A stretch of DNA of 64,000 nt from CAYFWF01 sp964346815 (GCA_964346815.1 CAYFWF010000003.1:186001-250000), one strand, 5' to 3'; counted from the first letter of the stretch, positions 55,987 to 64,000 are shown. The notes: generated by a model from the letters alone, not told the origin. Translations and numbers: made by a program.

Positions 55987-57810
55987 ATGAGAAACAGAGC
56001 TCTTATCGTTGGGATTTTACTGGCCATCGGGGTGTTCTTCTCGGCCGACCTTCATGAGGCACGGTATCAGGAAAAGGGGTATGATTTTGACATCCTCATA
56101 AAAAACGCCAAGGTCTTCGACGGCTCTTCGAATCCCGCAGTTAAGGCGGAAGTGGCAATAAAAGATGATACCATTCTGAAGGTGGGCAGATCCATAAAGG
56201 GAAGAGCAAGAAAGGTCATCGATGCCCGCTCGCTTTATCTGGCTCCAGGTTTTATCGACATGCACACGCATGTTGATCAGGGCATGTACTTCCCCGAGAA
56301 CAGAGCCTGTCTGAATTATCTCAAACAAGGAGTTACCACTGTCATTGTCGGACAGTGTGGAAGAAGCGCCTGGCCAATTTTCGAAAAGGCCGAAGACCTT
56401 ATCGAGAGATGGAAAAAAGACGGGATCGGCCCGAATGCAGCTCTTCTCGTGGGTCATGGTCAGGTACGAGAGGCAGTCATGGGGATGGAAAACAGAGAAC
56501 CCACACCCGAAGAACTGGATGCGATGAGGGTTCTGGTAAAAGAGGCCATGGAGCAGGGAGCTCATGGCCTTTCTACTGGCTTGGAATATTTGCCAGGCCG
56601 GTATGGGGAAACCGAAGAGGTCATCGAGCTGGTGAAAGTCATCGCTCCTTATGAGGGTATTTACCATACTCATATGCGGAACGAAGGAGAGCGACTTCTC
56701 GAGGCCGTCGAGGAAGCGGTAAAGATATCCAGAGAATCGGGAGCTCGGGTGCATATTTCCCATTTCAAAGCGGTCGAAAAAAACAACTGGGGGCTTGTCA
56801 AGGAAGCCTGTGCCCTGATTGAAAAGGCCCGCGCAGACGGATTGAAAATCACTGCCGATCAGTATCCCTATAAATTTTCCAGCGGATATCCATACAGAAG
56901 TCTCATTCCCAGATCGGCGTGGCTCGGAGAGAACGAAGCGGGACGACTGGAAGCGGAGGACCTGGATGAAATTTTCGATCATCTTCGGGATGGCCATTTA
57001 CTTAACCTCTACGCAAAAACCACTCCCTACATTCCCATCTCGGAACGTCACCAGCAGTTTTTGGATGAACTTCCCAGGAAAAGACTCGTGGAATTGGTGA
57101 GGGGACAGCTCATCAGCACAGGAGATTTTCAGGGTCCAGCGAACACGAGAGAAAGAGTTCTTTTTGTGGAGAGGATGGAGAATCCAGAAGAAGCGGCAAA
57201 GATTCGCAGTGGAGTGGAGCAGTATATCGAGTCCATGGCAGGAGCAGAGAATATCATTATAGGCATTTGTGTCGACAAGAAATTAGAGGGGATGTCCCTA
57301 AAACAAATTGCCGATTTGAAGGGGCAGTCGGTTGCAGACACAGCCATCCAGCTCGAATTGATGGGGGCGAGATCCGTTCCTCTCAGGATGTCCGAGGAGG
57401 ATGTGGAGTTCATCATGAAAAAAGACTATGTAGCCACGGGAAGCGACGGAACGGCTCCCTTCTATGGCATCGGACTGACTCATATTCGTTCCTACTCCAC
57501 TTTTCTCCATAAGATCAAAAAATATGGACAGGAGAGAAAATCTGTGCCCGTTCCTCATATCATCCGTTCTCAAACCTCTCTTTCAGCAGATATCATGAAT
57601 TGGAAGGATAGAGGCTGGATCAAGGAAGGATATAAGGCTGACGTTGTTGTTTTCGACCTGGACAAGATAAAGATAAAAACTTCCATTTCCAATCCCCATC
57701 AATACAGCGAAGGAGTCAAGTACCTTCTTATAAACGGTAAAATTGTGCTCGGCAACGGAAGATACACGGGCATGCTTCCAGGAAAAGTCCTTAAACTAAA
57801 AGGAAGGTAA
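55987..57810 (+). CDS. N-acyl-D-amino-acid deacylase (D-aminoacylase family)
   Basis: This 607-aa amidohydrolase has a signal peptide (about 1-25). Metal ligands and family motifs are visible: D-M-H-T-H-V-D (H-x-H), a conserved Cys in V-G-Q-C-G, S-T-G-L-E-Y-L-P-G, H-T-H-M-R-N-E, H-I-S-H-F-K and G-S-D-G-T-A-P. The family removes acyl groups from N-acyl-D-amino acids or D-glutamate derivatives; export suggests action on cell-wall or peptide fragments outside the cytoplasm. AAAGGAG precedes the ATG by five nt. It converges with an MFS transporter gene. Confidence 0.88.
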   Translation: MRNRALIVGILLAIGVFFSADLHEARYQEKGYDFDILIKNAKVFDGSSNPAVKAEVAIKDDTILKVGRSIKGRARKVIDARSLYLAPGFIDMHTHVDQGMYFPENRACLNYLKQGVTTVIVGQCGRSAWPIFEKAEDLIERWKKDGIGPNAALLVGHGQVREAVMGMENREPTPEELDAMRVLVKEAMEQGAHGLSTGLEYLPGRYGETEEVIELVKVIAPYEGIYHTHMRNEGERLLEAVEEAVKISRESGARVHISHFKAVEKNNWGLVKEACALIEKARADGLKITADQYPYKFSSGYPYRSLIPRSAWLGENEAGRLEAEDLDEIFDHLRDGHLLNLYAKTTPYIPISERHQQFLDELPRKRLVELVRGQLISTGDFQGPANTRERVLFVERMENPEEAAKIRSGVEQYIESMAGAENIIIGICVDKKLEGMSLKQIADLKGQSVADTAIQLELMGARSVPLRMSEEDVEFIMKKDYVATGSDGTAPFYGIGLTHIRSYSTFLHKIKKYGQERKSVPVPHIIRSQTSLSADIMNWKDRGWIKEGYKADVVVFDLDKIKIKTSISNPHQYSEGVKYLLINGKIVLGNGRYTGMLPGKVLKLKGR

Positions 57811-57881
57811 TTCGGCCTTTTTATGAGGCACTTTGAGGTTATAAGACCGAAGAATATCGTTTCGCTGGCAATATTGGACGT

Positions 57882-59078
57882 TCATTTCAAGCGTTTGTCA
57901 GAATGCACCGGGCGGTTTTTCGTTCTGAGCGGGGAACTTTTAGATAAAGAGTAAATCATTAAAGTGAGGATTCCGAGTACAGCCAGAAAAATGAAGGGGG
58001 AACTTATGCCGAATTTATCGGAAAGAAATCCTGATAACAGCACAATGAGAGCACCTGTGAGCATCTGAATATTTGCCACGAGGCTGAATGCGACGACATG
58101 ATCCCTCTCCGGAATTTTATTGGCCACGAAGGATTGGAAGGCAGGGAAAACGAGGAAGAGGAAGGCTCCGTAAAGGAAAAGGCCTATAACGGCAATCCCC
58201 GGAACGGAAGACGAACCCAAGAGAATGAGGAATAAAGTTGAGCAGGTTAAACTCATGACAGATGCGTTCTTGCGGCCGATGCGTCTGAACAGATAGCCGT
58301 ACATATAGGTCATCACTGTCCCGATCCCTATCCAGGAAGCCAGGAAAATTCCCGTATTTCCTAGAGGCACTTTGAATTTATGGTTAAACAGGGAAGGCGC
58401 ATAATAGACGGTCGTTCCCCAACAGGCCCCTCCGAAAACAAAGCCAAGGACATAAATTTTGATATCCTTGAGAGTCCTTATCCAGGAGGCGAAATCCGGA
58501 CTGATGGGATTTTTCGTTTTTAGAGAGATATTACGGACGGCAAGAAAGCTGAACAGCCCGAGAATCAAGCTGGCCGCTGCACAGGCGTATAAGGGGATTT
58601 TCCAGCCAAAGTTTTGGGCGAGAAAGCCAGACAAAATAAAGGCGGTAAATACCCCAAGGTTTCCTGAGCCGCTTTGAATACCCATGGCAAAGTCGAGACC
58701 TTGGTCGGGATGGGCTCTTGATACTGTAGCTATGCCGACGGGGTGGTAAAGGCTTATGGACATTCGCATCAAAAGGTAGAAGAAAAGCATGGATACGAAG
58801 CTTTCTGTTAGGGTGATCATAAAAAGTGTTAAGGATATTCCCGCTACGCTGATCAGAAGCATATGCCTGTATTCGAACTTGTGGGCATGATGAGCAATAA
58901 CGATTTGGAACAAGAGTGTAACGAGGAGGCCGAGGTTGGACATGATGCCGATATCAGAATAATTTTTGATGATGAATTGCTGGCTGAAGAGAAGCGGAAA
59001 AATCATCGGAACAGTTACGGCAGTGGCATCATTCAAGGCGTGGAAGAGGGAGGCGGAAACCAGGATCTTTTTTTTCAT
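57882..59078 (-). CDS. MFS transporter (fosmidomycin-resistance/Fsr-like)
   Basis: This 398-aa inner-membrane protein has 12 helices with an MFS layout; S-L-F-H-A-L-N-D-A near the start and S-L-Y-H-P-V-G-I-A in helix 4-5 recall the Fsr drug-exporter group. The substrate is unknown. ATG 59078 begins just before the first helix. A TTG at 59087 in the same frame lies only about 3 nt after the predicted transcription start and could be a leaderless start. It converges with the D-aminoacylase gene. Confidence 0.82.
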   Translation of the reverse strand: MKKKILVSASLFHALNDATAVTVPMIFPLLFSQQFIIKNYSDIGIMSNLGLLVTLLFQIVIAHHAHKFEYRHMLLISVAGISLTLFMITLTESFVSMLFFYLLMRMSISLYHPVGIATVSRAHPDQGLDFAMGIQSGSGNLGVFTAFILSGFLAQNFGWKIPLYACAAASLILGLFSFLAVRNISLKTKNPISPDFASWIRTLKDIKIYVLGFVFGGACWGTTVYYAPSLFNHKFKVPLGNTGIFLASWIGIGTVMTYMYGYLFRRIGRKNASVMSLTCSTLFLILLGSSSVPGIAVIGLFLYGAFLFLVFPAFQSFVANKIPERDHVVAFSLVANIQMLTGALIVLLSGFLSDKFGISSPFIFLAVLGILTLMIYSLSKSSPLRTKNRPVHSDKRLK

Positions 59079-59096
59079 TTTTGGCAAGGAGAGGGA

Positions 59097-59125
59097 TTTA
59101 TACTAAAGAGTCTCTCCATTGTCAA
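59097..59125 (-). promoter_or_regulatory. Near-consensus sigma-70 promoter of the MFS gene
   Basis: On the minus strand consensus TTGACA (59120-59125) and TATAAA (59097-59102) are exactly 17 bp apart. The predicted start near 59090 lies 3 nt before a TTG and 12 nt before the ATG of the MFS gene. Confidence 0.68.
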
Positions 59126-59277
59126 TTTGACGGTCAGCTCTGCTTCTGTAGACTTTTTAACCTGCGAGCTTGATCTCAGAAGAAGTCATAACAGGAATGA
59201 GGATTTTCAATTTTGAGTTGCGTGCAGGGACAAATTCGGTTAATGTAGGGAGAAGTCGGGAACGAACAGGAGGAAGC

Positions 59278-60339
59278 ATGAAACAAAGAATATCGAGAAG
59301 AGATTTGTTCAAGGCAGGCTTCGGTGCAGGAGCTCTGGCCATGCTGGGTGGTGGAACCAGACTGCTCGGAAGAAACCAGACCTCTGGAAAGATGATTGCC
59401 ATAGCCAGCGGAAATGGGCAGAGAGCGGTGGACAAAGCTGTGGAGTTGATGCAGCAGGGAAAAGATCCACTGGATGCAGCGATTGCTGGAGTCAATGTAG
59501 TGGAAAGCGATCCAAACGATATGTCTGTGGGTTATGGAGGCATTCCTAACGAAGAAGGCATAGTTGAGCTCGATGCGTCTGTTATGCATGGGCCCACCCA
59601 TAATGCAGGAGCCGTAGCAAGCTTGAGGAATATCAAGAATCCATCCAGGGTGGCTAAGCTCGTGATGGAAAGAACCGATCATGCTCTTTTGGTAGGGGAG
59701 GGGGCTTTGAAATTCGCTCGAGCCCATGGATTCAAAGAAGAGGCACTTCTTACAGATAGGGCTAGAGAAATATGGCTCAAGTGGAAAGAAGCTCTATCAG
59801 ATAGGGATAACTGGTTTCCACCGAAATCAGAGGAGCTTGATGAACAAATCCGGGACATCGTTACATACCAGGGCACCATCAACTGTTGCGCCTTGGATGC
59901 CAGGGGAGACCTTGCAGGGGTAACCACCACGAGCGGCCTCAGTTTCAAGATTCCGGGACGAGTAGGAGATTCCCCAATTATAGGTGCGGGTCTTTATGTG
60001 GATAACGATGTCGGAGCAGCCGGCTCCACAGGAAGAGGAGAAGCGAACATCCTAACCTGTGGGAGCAATATGGTCGTTGAATTCATGAGAGATGGATTCT
60101 CTCCGGAAGAGGCCTGTTTGAAAGCCCTGGAGAGAATCGCGCAAAAATCGAAATTACAGCCTTATCTTGTGGATGAAGAGGACAGGCCGCGGTTCGGCCT
60201 AAGTTTTTATGCAGTGAATAAGAAGGGAGCATACGCGTGTGCCAGGATGTGGAGCGGAGGAAGGTTTGTGGTCAACGATGGGGTAACGAGTCGGTTCGAG
60301 GAACCAGCTTATCTGTTTAAAAGAGAGAGAAGAAGGTAG
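59278..60339 (+). CDS. Glycosylasparaginase (N4-(beta-N-acetylglucosaminyl)-L-asparaginase), Tat-exported
   Basis: This 353-aa Ntn-hydrolase precursor has a twin-arginine signal (I-S-R-R-D-L-F-K-A-G, residues 5-14). It should cut itself before Thr200 to expose the catalytic threonine; the site reads Y-Q-G199-T200-I-N-C instead of the H-D-T-I-G of well-studied enzymes. G-R-V-G-D-S-P-I-I-G-A-G-L-Y and the G-A-A-G-S-T-G-R-G-E segment are conserved. It cleaves the sugar-asparagine bond of N-glycan remnants. AGGAGG precedes the ATG at 59278. Plain isoaspartyl peptidase activity is an alternative. Confidence 0.88.
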   Translation: MKQRISRRDLFKAGFGAGALAMLGGGTRLLGRNQTSGKMIAIASGNGQRAVDKAVELMQQGKDPLDAAIAGVNVVESDPNDMSVGYGGIPNEEGIVELDASVMHGPTHNAGAVASLRNIKNPSRVAKLVMERTDHALLVGEGALKFARAHGFKEEALLTDRAREIWLKWKEALSDRDNWFPPKSEELDEQIRDIVTYQGTINCCALDARGDLAGVTTTSGLSFKIPGRVGDSPIIGAGLYVDNDVGAAGSTGRGEANILTCGSNMVVEFMRDGFSPEEACLKALERIAQKSKLQPYLVDEEDRPRFGLSFYAVNKKGAYACARMWSGGRFVVNDGVTSRFEEPAYLFKRERRR

Positions 60340-60393
60340 AAAAATCCTCGCATATATCGTTGCCTGAATTTTTCATTGGCCTGAGCCTTTCCG

Positions 60394-61044
60394 CTACTGT
60401 TCTTCTAGGACGATGGCAGGATATCCTTCGGTCATCAACTTTTTGGCGATGTCCCTTGCGGAATCTATGGTTTTCGCCTTGATTCTTACTCTGTAGTAGG
60501 TTTGGCTGGCCGTATTGAATCGAGAGATGTAGACATTCTTGTATTTCTTTTGAAGCTTTTCTTTGAGCCCTAGAGCATTTTTTTTCTGGATGAAAGCCCC
60601 TGCCTGGACGGAGAATTTTTGAGATGACCTTTTTGGCGAGTAGGCTTCCAGTATGTCGATTTTGACAGGCACAACACCAGGGCCGATCATATCCAGCGCC
60701 TTGGCCGCTGCATAGGAGAGATCGATGATCCTTCCCTCGACAAAGGGACCTCGGTCGTTGATCCGGACTGTTACAGACTTGCCGTTGTTCAAGTTTGTGA
60801 CCATGACATAAGTTCCGAAAGGCAGATTCCTGTGAGCAGCGGTAAGGTCGTACATATCGTATACTTCTTTGCTGGATGTGGTTTTCCCGTGAAAGTCGTG
60901 GCCGTACCAGGAAGCCATCCCTGTCTGGACAGGCTCAGGAGGGGGGAGGGCAATCCGGGCGCAGGAAGAAAAGGAAATCATCGAGATAATGAGAATGAAG
61001 GAGATCGCTGTTCCCGAATGCTTTGATCTGCTTCTTTTCTCCAT
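60394..61044 (-). CDS. rlpA: RlpA-like lipoprotein with SPOR domain
   Basis: This 216-aa protein has a lipoprotein signal with lipobox F-S-S-C28, a double-psi beta-barrel domain (about 42-125, with A-S-W-Y-G-H-D-F-H-G-K-T-T and R-I-N-D-R-G-P-F) and a C-terminal SPOR domain (about 140-216) that binds denuded septal peptidoglycan. RlpA proteins are septal lytic transglycosylases or related factors. Its presence supports a didermic cell. It converges with the glycosylasparaginase gene. Confidence 0.92.
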   Translation of the reverse strand: MEKRSRSKHSGTAISFILIISMISFSSCARIALPPPEPVQTGMASWYGHDFHGKTTSSKEVYDMYDLTAAHRNLPFGTYVMVTNLNNGKSVTVRINDRGPFVEGRIIDLSYAAAKALDMIGPGVVPVKIDILEAYSPKRSSQKFSVQAGAFIQKKNALGLKEKLQKKYKNVYISRFNTASQTYYRVRIKAKTIDSARDIAKKLMTEGYPAIVLEEQ

Positions 61045-61067
61045 TTCAAATTTTTCGATCTTTCTTC

Positions 61068-61096
61068 AATATGCCCATATCTCAGCCGCTGGTCAA
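61068..61096 (-). promoter_or_regulatory. Candidate promoter of rlpA
   Basis: On the minus strand TTGACC (61091-61096) and CATATT (61068-61073) are 17 bp apart. The predicted start is about 17 nt before the ATG at 61044. Confidence 0.5.
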
Positions 61097-61105
61097 TAGT
61101 GGCGG

Positions 61106-61837
61106 TCAAAGAAATTTAATCAGGTTTTCTTTAAGATAAGAGAATGCCTTATCCGGAGAAGAACGGTAAGCGAAGATATGGAGATCTTCAGGATCGATGG
61201 TCCCATGTTTCAATAATGATTCAAAACAGATAATTTCTTCCCAATATTCCTTTCCATACAAAAGAATAACGATATGGTTTTTCTGAATTTTGCCTGTCTG
61301 AGCCAAGGTCAGCACTTCAAAAAGCTCATCCAGCGTCCCGAATCCTCCAGGGAATGCCACGATAGCTTTTGCTCGGTTCACAAGCCAAAATTTCCGCATA
61401 AAAAAGTAATGGAAAATGAAAGAAAGTTCGGGGGAGATGTATGGATTGGCCTTTTGTTCTTCTGGGATAGAGATATTCATTCCAATGGATTTTCCTCCAG
61501 CTCGGGCAGCCCCGCGGTTCGCGGCTTCCATCAATCCCGGTCCTCCGCCTGTGCAGATGACAAAATTCTTGCCTTTGGGTTCGAGCTGTATCGCCCATTC
61601 AGCCAAATGATAGGCTAATTCCTCGGCTTCCCAGTAGTATTTGCTGAGCAAAGAATCCTTATTATCGGGCTCTGCCTTGGTAGAGCCGAAAAAAATCACA
61701 GTATTGTTGACCTTGGATTGATTCAGTCTGGCGAGGGGCTCGAGATATTCGCTCAAAATCCGGATTGTCCGGGCATCTGGCGAACTTAAGAATTCCAGAT
61801 TTTTATAGGCCTTTTCAGGGTGAGCGTTTTTTTTCAT
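61106..61837 (-). CDS. LOG-family protein (TIGR00730)
   Basis: This 243-aa Rossmann-fold protein has the nucleotide loop C-T-G-G-G-P-G-L-M-E-A-A-N-R-G and the diagnostic P-G-G-F-G-T-L-D-E-L-F-E. LOG proteins cleave nucleoside 5'-monophosphates to base and ribose-5-phosphate. Most bacterial members act in nucleotide turnover, so the cytokinin name is misleading outside plants and pathogens. AGAGG six nt before the ATG at 61837 fixes the start; a TTG at 61852 lies upstream of that site. rlpA follows on the same strand. Confidence 0.88.
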   Translation of the reverse strand: MKKNAHPEKAYKNLEFLSSPDARTIRILSEYLEPLARLNQSKVNNTVIFFGSTKAEPDNKDSLLSKYYWEAEELAYHLAEWAIQLEPKGKNFVICTGGGPGLMEAANRGAARAGGKSIGMNISIPEEQKANPYISPELSFIFHYFFMRKFWLVNRAKAIVAFPGGFGTLDELFEVLTLAQTGKIQKNHIVILLYGKEYWEEIICFESLLKHGTIDPEDLHIFAYRSSPDKAFSYLKENLIKFL

Positions 61838-61997
61838 CTTTGCCTCTTTCAAGGAAATCTGTTTGAAAATTCGGCTGTCTCTCGGACAGATAAGAACTCA
61901 TTACATGTGCTGAATAGCAAGGTAAAAGTATAAGGAAAAAAAGCTGCAATGTCCAAATTATACTGGATTATGTGATGAGCATAAATAAATCTTTTGT

Positions 61998-62026
61998 TTG
62001 AACTTTTATTTTTGTTGTATTATCCT
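61998..62026 (+). promoter_or_regulatory. Promoter of the IMP cyclohydrolase gene
   Basis: TTGAAC (61998-62003) and TATCCT (62021-62026) are 17 bp apart. The predicted start near 62033 gives a 26- to 44-nt leader, depending on the start codon used. Confidence 0.55.
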
Positions 62027-62076
62027 TCCTTCTTTGAAGAGATTGATTAAAAAAGAGAGTGGAAGAACTGCAAACA

Positions 62077-62838
62077 ATGTCTATGGGGCTGGAGAATCTC
62101 GTCTCGAAAGAATATCCAGGCCGTATCATCATTCTGGGACAGGATAGAGATGGTCGAAATGCGGTTGTCATTTATGCGATAACCGGAAGATCCCCATCCA
62201 GCCAAGCCAGGAAATTGGAGCACAGCCAAGATACGATTTGGGTCAAGCCAACAGATAAAAAACTTTTGGAGAGGGGAAATATTGACCTGCTCATCTATCC
62301 GTGTGTTTTTTGTCTGTCGCAAGGAATAGCTGTCAGCAACGGCAAACAGACCGTAGATGTCATGGCCTGTCTCGGCCAGGGGGAAAGCGCAGCGGAAATT
62401 CTTGCTTTTGCCCTGAAAAATTGGGACTTTGAGCCTGATGCGCCCGCATATACTCCCAGGATAAGTGGATGCCTTCTTCCAAACAGAAAAGCGGCTTTGA
62501 GCCTAATAAGAAGAGGTCCGGATGGAGAGGTTCTGAGGAACGTTTACGAATTTCCCCTGTTTGCAGGAAAAGGGAAAATGATTATGACTTACAGAGGGGG
62601 GAATCTCGATCCTCTTCCAACTTTTTCGGGAGAGCCCCTCGATTTGGAAATCACCGGCTCCTCGCCTCAAAAAGTTGCCGAAGGTATCTACGAAGCTCTG
62701 AAACCGGAGAACAGACAGAAGGACTTCAGGGTTGCTGTGGCCTGTGTTTTTTCTTCAGATATGTCATCAAAAAAATTTCGTGTTCATATCATCAACAGAT
62801 TCAAAGAGAGGAAAGGAGAAAATGAAAACCTTCGATAA
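62077..62838 (+). CDS. purO: IMP cyclohydrolase, archaeal PurO-like
   Basis: This 253-aa protein matches the IMP_cyclohyd (PurO-like) family: Y-P-G-R-I-I-I-L-G near the N-terminus, A-I-T-G-R-S-P-S-S-Q, P-R-I-S-G near the middle and M-T-Y-R-G-G-N later. It closes the ring of FAICAR to make IMP, the last step of purine synthesis. Most bacteria use the MGS-like domain of PurH, so this is an archaeal-style replacement. The next gene encodes the matching transformylase and overlaps it by 17 nt. GTG 62059 is an alternative start; ATG 62077 is used because it precedes the conserved region more closely. Confidence 0.83.
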   Translation: MSMGLENLVSKEYPGRIIILGQDRDGRNAVVIYAITGRSPSSQARKLEHSQDTIWVKPTDKKLLERGNIDLLIYPCVFCLSQGIAVSNGKQTVDVMACLGQGESAAEILAFALKNWDFEPDAPAYTPRISGCLLPNRKAALSLIRRGPDGEVLRNVYEFPLFAGKGKMIMTYRGGNLDPLPTFSGEPLDLEITGSSPQKVAEGIYEALKPENRQKDFRVAVACVFSSDMSSKKFRVHIINRFKERKGENENLR

Positions 62839-63901
62839 AACCACACGTCTGCAGTACCGAGAAAAAGTGGAAGAAGATTTTCCAGACAGGCTGCAATGGG
62901 GAAGTCTCGAGTTCAAGAAAAAACTTTCCATGCGATATGGCGAAAATCCCGGATATCCTGCGGCTTTTTATCAGGAATCTGGCGCTTCGGGTCCCAATAT
63001 GTCCTCATTGGAACTCCTCCAGGAGGGGACGAAGGGATTGAGCTATATAAATATCGGCGACATGGATCTGGGCCTGCGTTTGGTGAAAAAGCTCTCCAGT
63101 ATCTATAAGAATCGCTCCATATGCGTCCTTATCAAACACGAAATGCCGAGCGGAGTGGCAATGGGAGACAAGCCGGTAAAAGTTTTCGAGAGAGCATGGG
63201 GATGCGATCCTCTATCGAATTTTGGAAGTGTGGATGTGTTTAACTGTCCAGTCGATGAACCGACGGCAGAATTGATTGTGGAAAAGGGAAGGAATGTCGA
63301 AGTGATCTTCGCTCCTGGATATACTCCTGAAGCTCTGGAGGTCTTGACAACCCGGAAGCCTTTACGAGTCGTCAAAATCGGAGCAGCCGTCGATGACCCC
63401 TCAGTTGATAATGGATTGGAGTTCAAAAGAGTCGCAGGGGGATTGCTGGTGCAAAAACGTTTCGATTCCAAAATCGTGTCTCCTGAATCGGTGGATGTGG
63501 TTTCTCAAAGAAAACCCTCCCGAGAGGAAGTGGAAGCAGCCATCTTCTGCTGGAACGTGGTCTGCTTCACCAGATCCAATGCAATTGTTATCGGGAAAAA
63601 AGACAAAGTCCATGGAATAGGATCAGGACAAAGAAGCCGGATCGATGCGGCAGAAGATGCTGTCCGGTTTTCAAAACGAGGCTATGGTTCAGAAGGATGT
63701 GTAATGGCATCGGATGCGTTCATGCCTTTTACAGATGTGGTCGAACTTGCCGCCAGGAGTGGAATCACGGCCGTTATTTATCCTCTTGGTTCGCTTAGAG
63801 ACCAGGAGGTAATCGAACGAGCTGACGAGCTTGGGCTGGCAATGATCATCACGAAAGAACAAGGAAAAACAGACAGCGAAAGGGGTTTTTTACATCGATA
63901 A
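62822..63901 (+). CDS. Monofunctional AICAR transformylase (PurH C-terminal type)
   Basis: This 359-aa protein is an AICAR formyltransferase domain without the N-terminal IMP cyclohydrolase of ordinary PurH. It has S-M-R-Y-G-E-N-P and the catalytic pair Lys105-His106 in L-I-K-H-E-M-P-S-G-V-A, plus S-D-A-F-M-P-F-T-D-V-V near the end. It transfers the formyl group of 10-formyl-THF to AICAR. The preceding gene supplies the missing cyclohydrolase step. AAAGGAG precedes the ATG at 62822; the gene overlaps its neighbour by 17 nt. It is shorter than the transformylase part of standard PurH. Confidence 0.88.
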   Translation: MKTFDKTTRLQYREKVEEDFPDRLQWGSLEFKKKLSMRYGENPGYPAAFYQESGASGPNMSSLELLQEGTKGLSYINIGDMDLGLRLVKKLSSIYKNRSICVLIKHEMPSGVAMGDKPVKVFERAWGCDPLSNFGSVDVFNCPVDEPTAELIVEKGRNVEVIFAPGYTPEALEVLTTRKPLRVVKIGAAVDDPSVDNGLEFKRVAGGLLVQKRFDSKIVSPESVDVVSQRKPSREEVEAAIFCWNVVCFTRSNAIVIGKKDKVHGIGSGQRSRIDAAEDAVRFSKRGYGSEGCVMASDAFMPFTDVVELAARSGITAVIYPLGSLRDQEVIERADELGLAMIITKEQGKTDSERGFLHR

Positions 63902-63954
63902 CGAAGGAGTGCCTTTTGAGTCGAAGGAAGATTCGATGAAAACGCGGATTCCGC

Positions 63955-63982
63955 TTGACTAAAAGACCGGGTGGAATATAAT
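63955..63982 (+). promoter_or_regulatory. Strong sigma-70 promoter at the window edge
   Basis: TTGACT (63955-63960) and consensus TATAAT (63977-63982) are 16 bp apart. It would drive a gene beyond the window; transcription should start near 63989. The 53 bases between the preceding stop and this promoter show nothing else I recognise. Confidence 0.68.
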
Positions 63983-64000
63983 AAAAGACTTTTATTCTAT

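Noticed and set aside
1..64000. tRNA, rRNA, CRISPR, insertion sequences, prophage
   Set aside because: I read the intergenic gaps by eye and found no T-loop/acceptor patterns, regularly spaced repeats, transposase or integrase frames, or phage genes. Covariance-model searches were not available.

Overview
The window reads as a piece of a chromosome from an anaerobic, didermic, polymer-degrading bacterium. Outer-membrane features include an RlpA lipoprotein with a SPOR domain and a small beta-barrel protein. Anaerobic features include a tungsten-type aldehyde:ferredoxin oxidoreductase, several 4Fe-4S proteins, a reductive-dehalogenase-like protein and a menaquinone methyltransferase. The gene mix (secreted GH78 rhamnosidase, GH63-like hydrolase, VPS10/BNR propeller protein, twin-arginine glycosylasparaginase, D-aminoacylase, archaeal-type IMP cyclohydrolase) resembles Candidatus Aminicenantes (OP8) genomes. 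That placement is an inference from gene content and was not tested by search. I found no rRNA, tRNA, CRISPR array, insertion sequence or prophage.

Layout. 1-5 kb: the tail of a galactokinase, a PlsY-like acyltransferase with a family-2 glycosyltransferase, a zinc ABC transporter (znuABC) and a macro-domain protein. 5-13 kb: a minus-strand operon of two M16 peptidase subunits, FtcD and a THEP1 NTPase, then metK-ahcY on the plus strand. 13-20 kb: a tightly overlapping minus-strand operon rimO-pgpA-cinA-thpR-plsY-gpsA-TPR, preceded by asnS. 20-33 kb: a UroD/MtaA-like protein, then a probable rhamnose-utilisation island. The island holds an NCS1-like permease with a 57-aa partner, a secreted GH78 alpha-L-rhamnosidase, rhaB, rhaA, a flavodoxin, a two-domain class II aldolase and an aldehyde:ferredoxin oxidoreductase. 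33-38 kb: DUF4416, a serine/cysteine operon (class V aminotransferase, serA, iscS) and an M20 peptidase. 38-42 kb: an outer-membrane barrel, a GlsB/YeaQ protein, a DUF362 ferredoxin and an RdhA-like membrane protein. 42-53 kb: a kynureninase-like enzyme, a PflX-like radical SAM protein with a Tat signal, a GH63-like hydrolase, an SDR, a 1098-aa propeller protein, an SSS symporter and TspO. 53-64 kb: a P-loop kinase-like protein with phosphosulfolactate synthase, MenG/UbiE, D-aminoacylase, an MFS exporter, glycosylasparaginase, RlpA, a LOG protein, and a split IMP cyclohydrolase / AICAR transformylase pair.

How the genes work together. The rhamnose island can be read as a pathway. GH78 frees L-rhamnose outside the cell, RhaA and RhaB make rhamnulose-1-phosphate, the two-domain aldolase would replace the missing RhaD, and AOR would oxidise the lactaldehyde to lactate with ferredoxin. 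Three inverted repeats lie between the divergent rhamnosidase and rhaB genes. The lipid operon supplies glycerol-3-phosphate (GpsA), acylates it (PlsY) and finishes phosphatidylglycerol (PgpA). MetK and AhcY form the SAM cycle.

Regulation. Several intergenic regions hold near-consensus sigma-70 boxes with 16-18 bp spacers. In about half a dozen cases the predicted transcription start falls at or within a few bases of the start codon and there is no Shine-Dalgarno sequence, which suggests leaderless mRNAs. One near-perfect sigma-54 promoter with an upstream inverted repeat precedes a 62-aa membrane protein. No gap between genes exceeds 300 bases.
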